DNA of 64,000 nt, from positions 124,001-188,000 of the forward strand of contig CALUYY010000002.1 of the NCBI GenBank assembly GCA_944325155.1. Reading direction: 5' to 3'. A program made the translations under genes and the position numbers. Each line of letters begins with the position of its first letter. Position 1 is the first letter of the stretch. The notes beneath the pieces are model-generated. The model was given only the letters and a program-made list of their open reading frames with translations, ran no database searches and was not told the DNA's origin. The stretch comes from Candidatus Gastranaerophilales bacterium (GTDB lineage: Bacteria; Cyanobacteriota; Vampirovibrionia; Gastranaerophilales; Gastranaerophilaceae). This document shows positions 61,780 through 64,000 of this stretch, piece after piece.

Positions 61780-64000
61780 ATGAAATTTGTTTCATCATTT
61801 AATGAAAACCCGGACCATATTAACGGGCTAAAACAAAATGGTCCCGTTAACAACGGTTCTTATACCCCCAGTTATTTATCTAAAGATTCCAAAACGGACG
61901 AAGTATCATTTACGGGTTCCGATAATAAACATAAAAAATTAAACCCTTTTAAGGCGTTTGTCATTTCTCTGGCTGCCGCATTAGGTATATCGGGCTGCGC
62001 TGCACCCGTTGCAAACACAAATGCAGGTTCGGTTGATACCAATCAGCCTGCCATAACAGCCGAAGCAAATGATAATACAAATGACGCTTTAGCGGTTGAT
62101 GCGTCAGTCGGTATTGAACTTTTCCAAAATAATGAAAATATTCCCGTTGTCAGTGTTATGTCGACAACATCCGAAGGAACAAACAGAGTTTTCCCGAATA
62201 TACACTTTGAAACCGCTACGGTTGATATTGTGCACAATTCCTCAAACGAAGTTGATGAATGCGAAACCTTGCTTGAATTAATCAATAAACAATATGTTGA
62301 ACCTTTTCTTACTAACGGCGAATCTCCCGAGCCTTTGGGAGAGGACGAGATTAACCAGATTGCACGAGAAATTATCGAAACCAACCCCGAACTTCAAAAG
62401 GCAATTCAAGATAAATATAAATTGGGTTCAGAAGAAGATTCCTGGATGATGATCGATAATTTTGACGAACTTCTGAATACAAATTTATATGATGAATTTG
62501 GCATAACGCAGCTTGAAGCACCCGATCATGTTGAAATTCACGGCATTTCAAGTAAATCGCCTTTATACAACAAAACGGAATCATCTACAAAAATTTATTC
62601 AACCAAAAATGATACCGTAACATTGGATAATTCAATTACAAACCTTGATGAATTATATGCGGCTTTTGCTTCACAATATCAAGATATTGAAGGAAACAAT
62701 GCCGATACAACCGCCGCTTCAATTGCCACATGGCTTGCAATTAAAGATAACCAGTATAATGAAGATATCTTCGGCGATTTAATAAATAACGACAGCGACA
62801 GAACGGACACGGTTCTTCTTGAAATTTTAAAAGGTCTTAATGACGGTGAAACAATCGAGCTTACGCTTCCTTCAGCATTCGGTGTTAATCTGATGGCAAG
62901 CGGAAAACCTCTTGAATCTGTTTCGCCGGATGATGCATATCATATTGTTCATGAAATGTCGCCTACGGAATTATCCTTTACACTTGATGCTGATACAAAA
63001 GTTACCGATGATTCCCAGACTCAAGGCGTATATGACTTTATAGACATTCTTACATACTATCATGATCCGGATACGGGTGAGTTACTGGCTCAAAAAGTAG
63101 AAAAAGAAGATGCGGAAGGAAACACGTATTATGAATTCCAATTCAATCAAGATGTTCCCGATTTAAATGCTAAAGCATATTCTTTATACGAACAGTTTGC
63201 ATATGACCACCTTGATTTCTTTGCCGCAACTCAGGAAATTGATATGGACGGCGAAGTAAAAGAGTATGAATTCGGCGTATTTGATGTAGCCGAAGGCTAT
63301 GAAGACACGGTTAGAGAACTTCTGGCAGACGGTAATTACGATGAAGCTAAAAATTACCTTGTATTTAATCTTGATAAATTTAAAGCAGGTTCTTTCTATG
63401 ATGAAGACGGTAATTTAAAAACAGACGGCGATCTTACAATGACAATGGAGCAGTACTTCTATGTAAATGACGGCGAAGGCGAACATGTTGATATGGATTT
63501 ACCCGTTGTTGATAAAGATGACCCCGATGTAGACGACGATACGCCGCCCATAGATGATGACACAACAATAGACGATGATACAACCATAGATGATGATTCA
63601 GACATTGATGATGATACCGATGTTGACGATGACACCGATATAGATGATGATTCAGACATTGATGATGACTCGGATATAGATGATGATTCAGACATTGATG
63701 ATGACTCAGATATAGATGATGACTCGGATATAGATGATGATTCAGACATTGATGATGACTCGGATATAGATGATGATTCAGACATTGATGATGACTCGGA
63801 TATAGATGATGATTCAGACATTGATGATGACTCAGACATTGACGACGATACACCGCCTGTTGATGACGACTCTGATGACGATGATAATCCGAACCCTGAT
63901 ATCGACGATGACAGCGATATAGATGATGATACACCGGTTGATGACGATACCCCTGTTGATGATGACACTCCTGTGGACGATGATACACCGGTTGATGACG
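61780..64000 (+). CDS. Large acidic envelope protein with Asp-rich repeats (3' end beyond window)
   Basis: At least 740 residues. Residues 1-46 are polar and end in VSFTG (42-46). A hydrophobic segment at about 55-73 ends in LGISGC (Cys 73), a possible lipobox in an unusually late position. Then come about 510 residues without known domain, and from about 585 the repeat (S/T)-D-(I/V)-D-D-D runs to the window edge. GGAG precedes ATG 61780. The frame is open without stop to 64000. It is probably a surface lipoprotein or a secreted anchor; the repeats could bind calcium. The true length is unknown. Confidence 0.8.
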   Translation, partial: MKFVSSFNENPDHINGLKQNGPVNNGSYTPSYLSKDSKTDEVSFTGSDNKHKKLNPFKAFVISLAAALGISGCAAPVANTNAGSVDTNQPAITAEANDNTNDALAVDASVGIELFQNNENIPVVSVMSTTSEGTNRVFPNIHFETATVDIVHNSSNEVDECETLLELINKQYVEPFLTNGESPEPLGEDEINQIAREIIETNPELQKAIQDKYKLGSEEDSWMMIDNFDELLNTNLYDEFGITQLEAPDHVEIHGISSKSPLYNKTESSTKIYSTKNDTVTLDNSITNLDELYAAFASQYQDIEGNNADTTAASIATWLAIKDNQYNEDIFGDLINNDSDRTDTVLLEILKGLNDGETIELTLPSAFGVNLMASGKPLESVSPDDAYHIVHEMSPTELSFTLDADTKVTDDSQTQGVYDFIDILTYYHDPDTGELLAQKVEKEDAEGNTYYEFQFNQDVPDLNAKAYSLYEQFAYDHLDFFAATQEIDMDGEVKEYEFGVFDVAEGYEDTVRELLADGNYDEAKNYLVFNLDKFKAGSFYDEDGNLKTDGDLTMTMEQYFYVNDGEGEHVDMDLPVVDKDDPDVDDDTPPIDDDTTIDDDTTIDDDSDIDDDTDVDDDTDIDDDSDIDDDSDIDDDSDIDDDSDIDDDSDIDDDSDIDDDSDIDDDSDIDDDSDIDDDSDIDDDSDIDDDTPPVDDDSDDDDNPNPDIDDDSDIDDDTPVDDDTPVDDDTPVDDDTPVDD
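63636..63843. repeat. Asp-rich coding minisatellite, 18-bp unit with 36-bp higher order
   Basis: Units encoding D-I-D-D-D-S recur in frame. Synonymous and near-synonymous changes (GATATAGATGATGATTCA versus GACATTGATGATGACTCG) alternate to give a 36-base period. Looser units extend from about 63545 to the window end. A tract like this is prone to length change. Confidence 0.85.

Noticed and set aside
63434-63988. Minus-strand frames of His/Tyr/Arg or Ser repeats
   Set aside because: They are translations of the opposite strand of the Asp-rich repeat, which has no stops in any frame because of its composition.
63545-64000. CRISPR array
   Set aside because: The repeats are in frame, continuous, 18/36 bases, with no unique spacers and no cas genes nearby.

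Overview
The window is AT-rich chromosomal DNA with dense bacterial gene content. It most likely comes from a non-photosynthetic relative of the cyanobacteria of the Gastranaerophilales/Melainabacteria type, a gut anaerobe. This placement is inference from gene content and not a database match. The supporting signs are a thiamine-phosphate synthase with the long N-terminal domain seen in cyanobacteria, a DUF151 (bifunctional nuclease) protein, a CsaB-type pyruvyl transferase, a diaminopimelate-type MurE (DNPR motif), an oxygen-scavenging flavodiiron protein, no photosynthesis genes, and many proteins I can match to no general family. Several of those look lineage-restricted, including coiled-coil paralogues starting with MGW and long proteins with a (V/I)SF(S/T)G motif near residue 45.

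Layout. 1-2242: the tail of an unknown gene, a BlaI/MecI-type repressor, a small unknown protein, a TadE-like membrane protein and a family 2 glycosyltransferase. 2247-8782: a division and cell-wall cluster (rsmH, ftsL-like, ftsI, murE, murA) and a small internally duplicated protein. 8733-9805: an ECF sigma factor and its zinc-finger partner. 9888-14624: thiE, a MATE exporter, an FAD-linked 2-hydroxyacid dehydrogenase and two tandem coiled-coil paralogues. 14625-14946: an intergenic region with a strong inverted repeat and a possible small RNA. 14947-17745: two P-loop kinases, rnpA-rpmH and proC. 17779-24465: an oxidoreductase, a WecG/TagA glycosyltransferase, ftsEX, an HDOD protein, ruvB and an ion transporter. 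24600-28974: an acidic EF-hand protein and secA, followed by a 70-bp repeat pair. 29292-36802: corA, maf, a Fsr-type MFS exporter, purH, a zinc-ribbon protein, a YhcC-type radical SAM enzyme, a HI0933-type flavoprotein and folK. 36898-44896: ftsH, an unknown membrane protein, and an operon holding a PfkB-like protein without its catalytic Asp, csaB, a HisA-HisI-HisE fusion, hisD and an acyltransferase. 44987-51680: an SDR, a B12-binding radical SAM protein, a ferredoxin, a secreted coiled-coil protein, recJ, coaE and speB. 51834-55767: two paralogues sharing an N-terminal domain, DUF151, DUF1858, tRNA-Leu(UAA) and a flavodiiron protein. 55872-64000: a membrane-anchored glycogen-synthase-like protein, a NarL-type response regulator, a palindrome-rich AT region, an FAD enzyme, and the start of a very large acidic envelope protein with an Asp-rich coding minisatellite that runs off the window.

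How the genes work together. Much of the window serves the envelope: peptidoglycan precursor synthesis (murA, murE), septal synthesis (ftsI, ftsL-like, ftsEX), secretion and membrane quality control (secA, ftsH), and perhaps a pyruvylated ManNAc polymer (WecG/TagA plus CsaB) of the kind that anchors SLH-domain proteins. The metabolic genes cover histidine, proline, purine, folate, thiamine, CoA and polyamine steps. The most unusual items are the HisA-HisI-HisE fusion, the degenerate PfkB protein, the membrane-tethered glycogen synthase, the shared SF(S/T)G N-terminal motif, UBA-like helices in a lineage-specific protein, several apparently leaderless genes, and structured intergenic palindromes.
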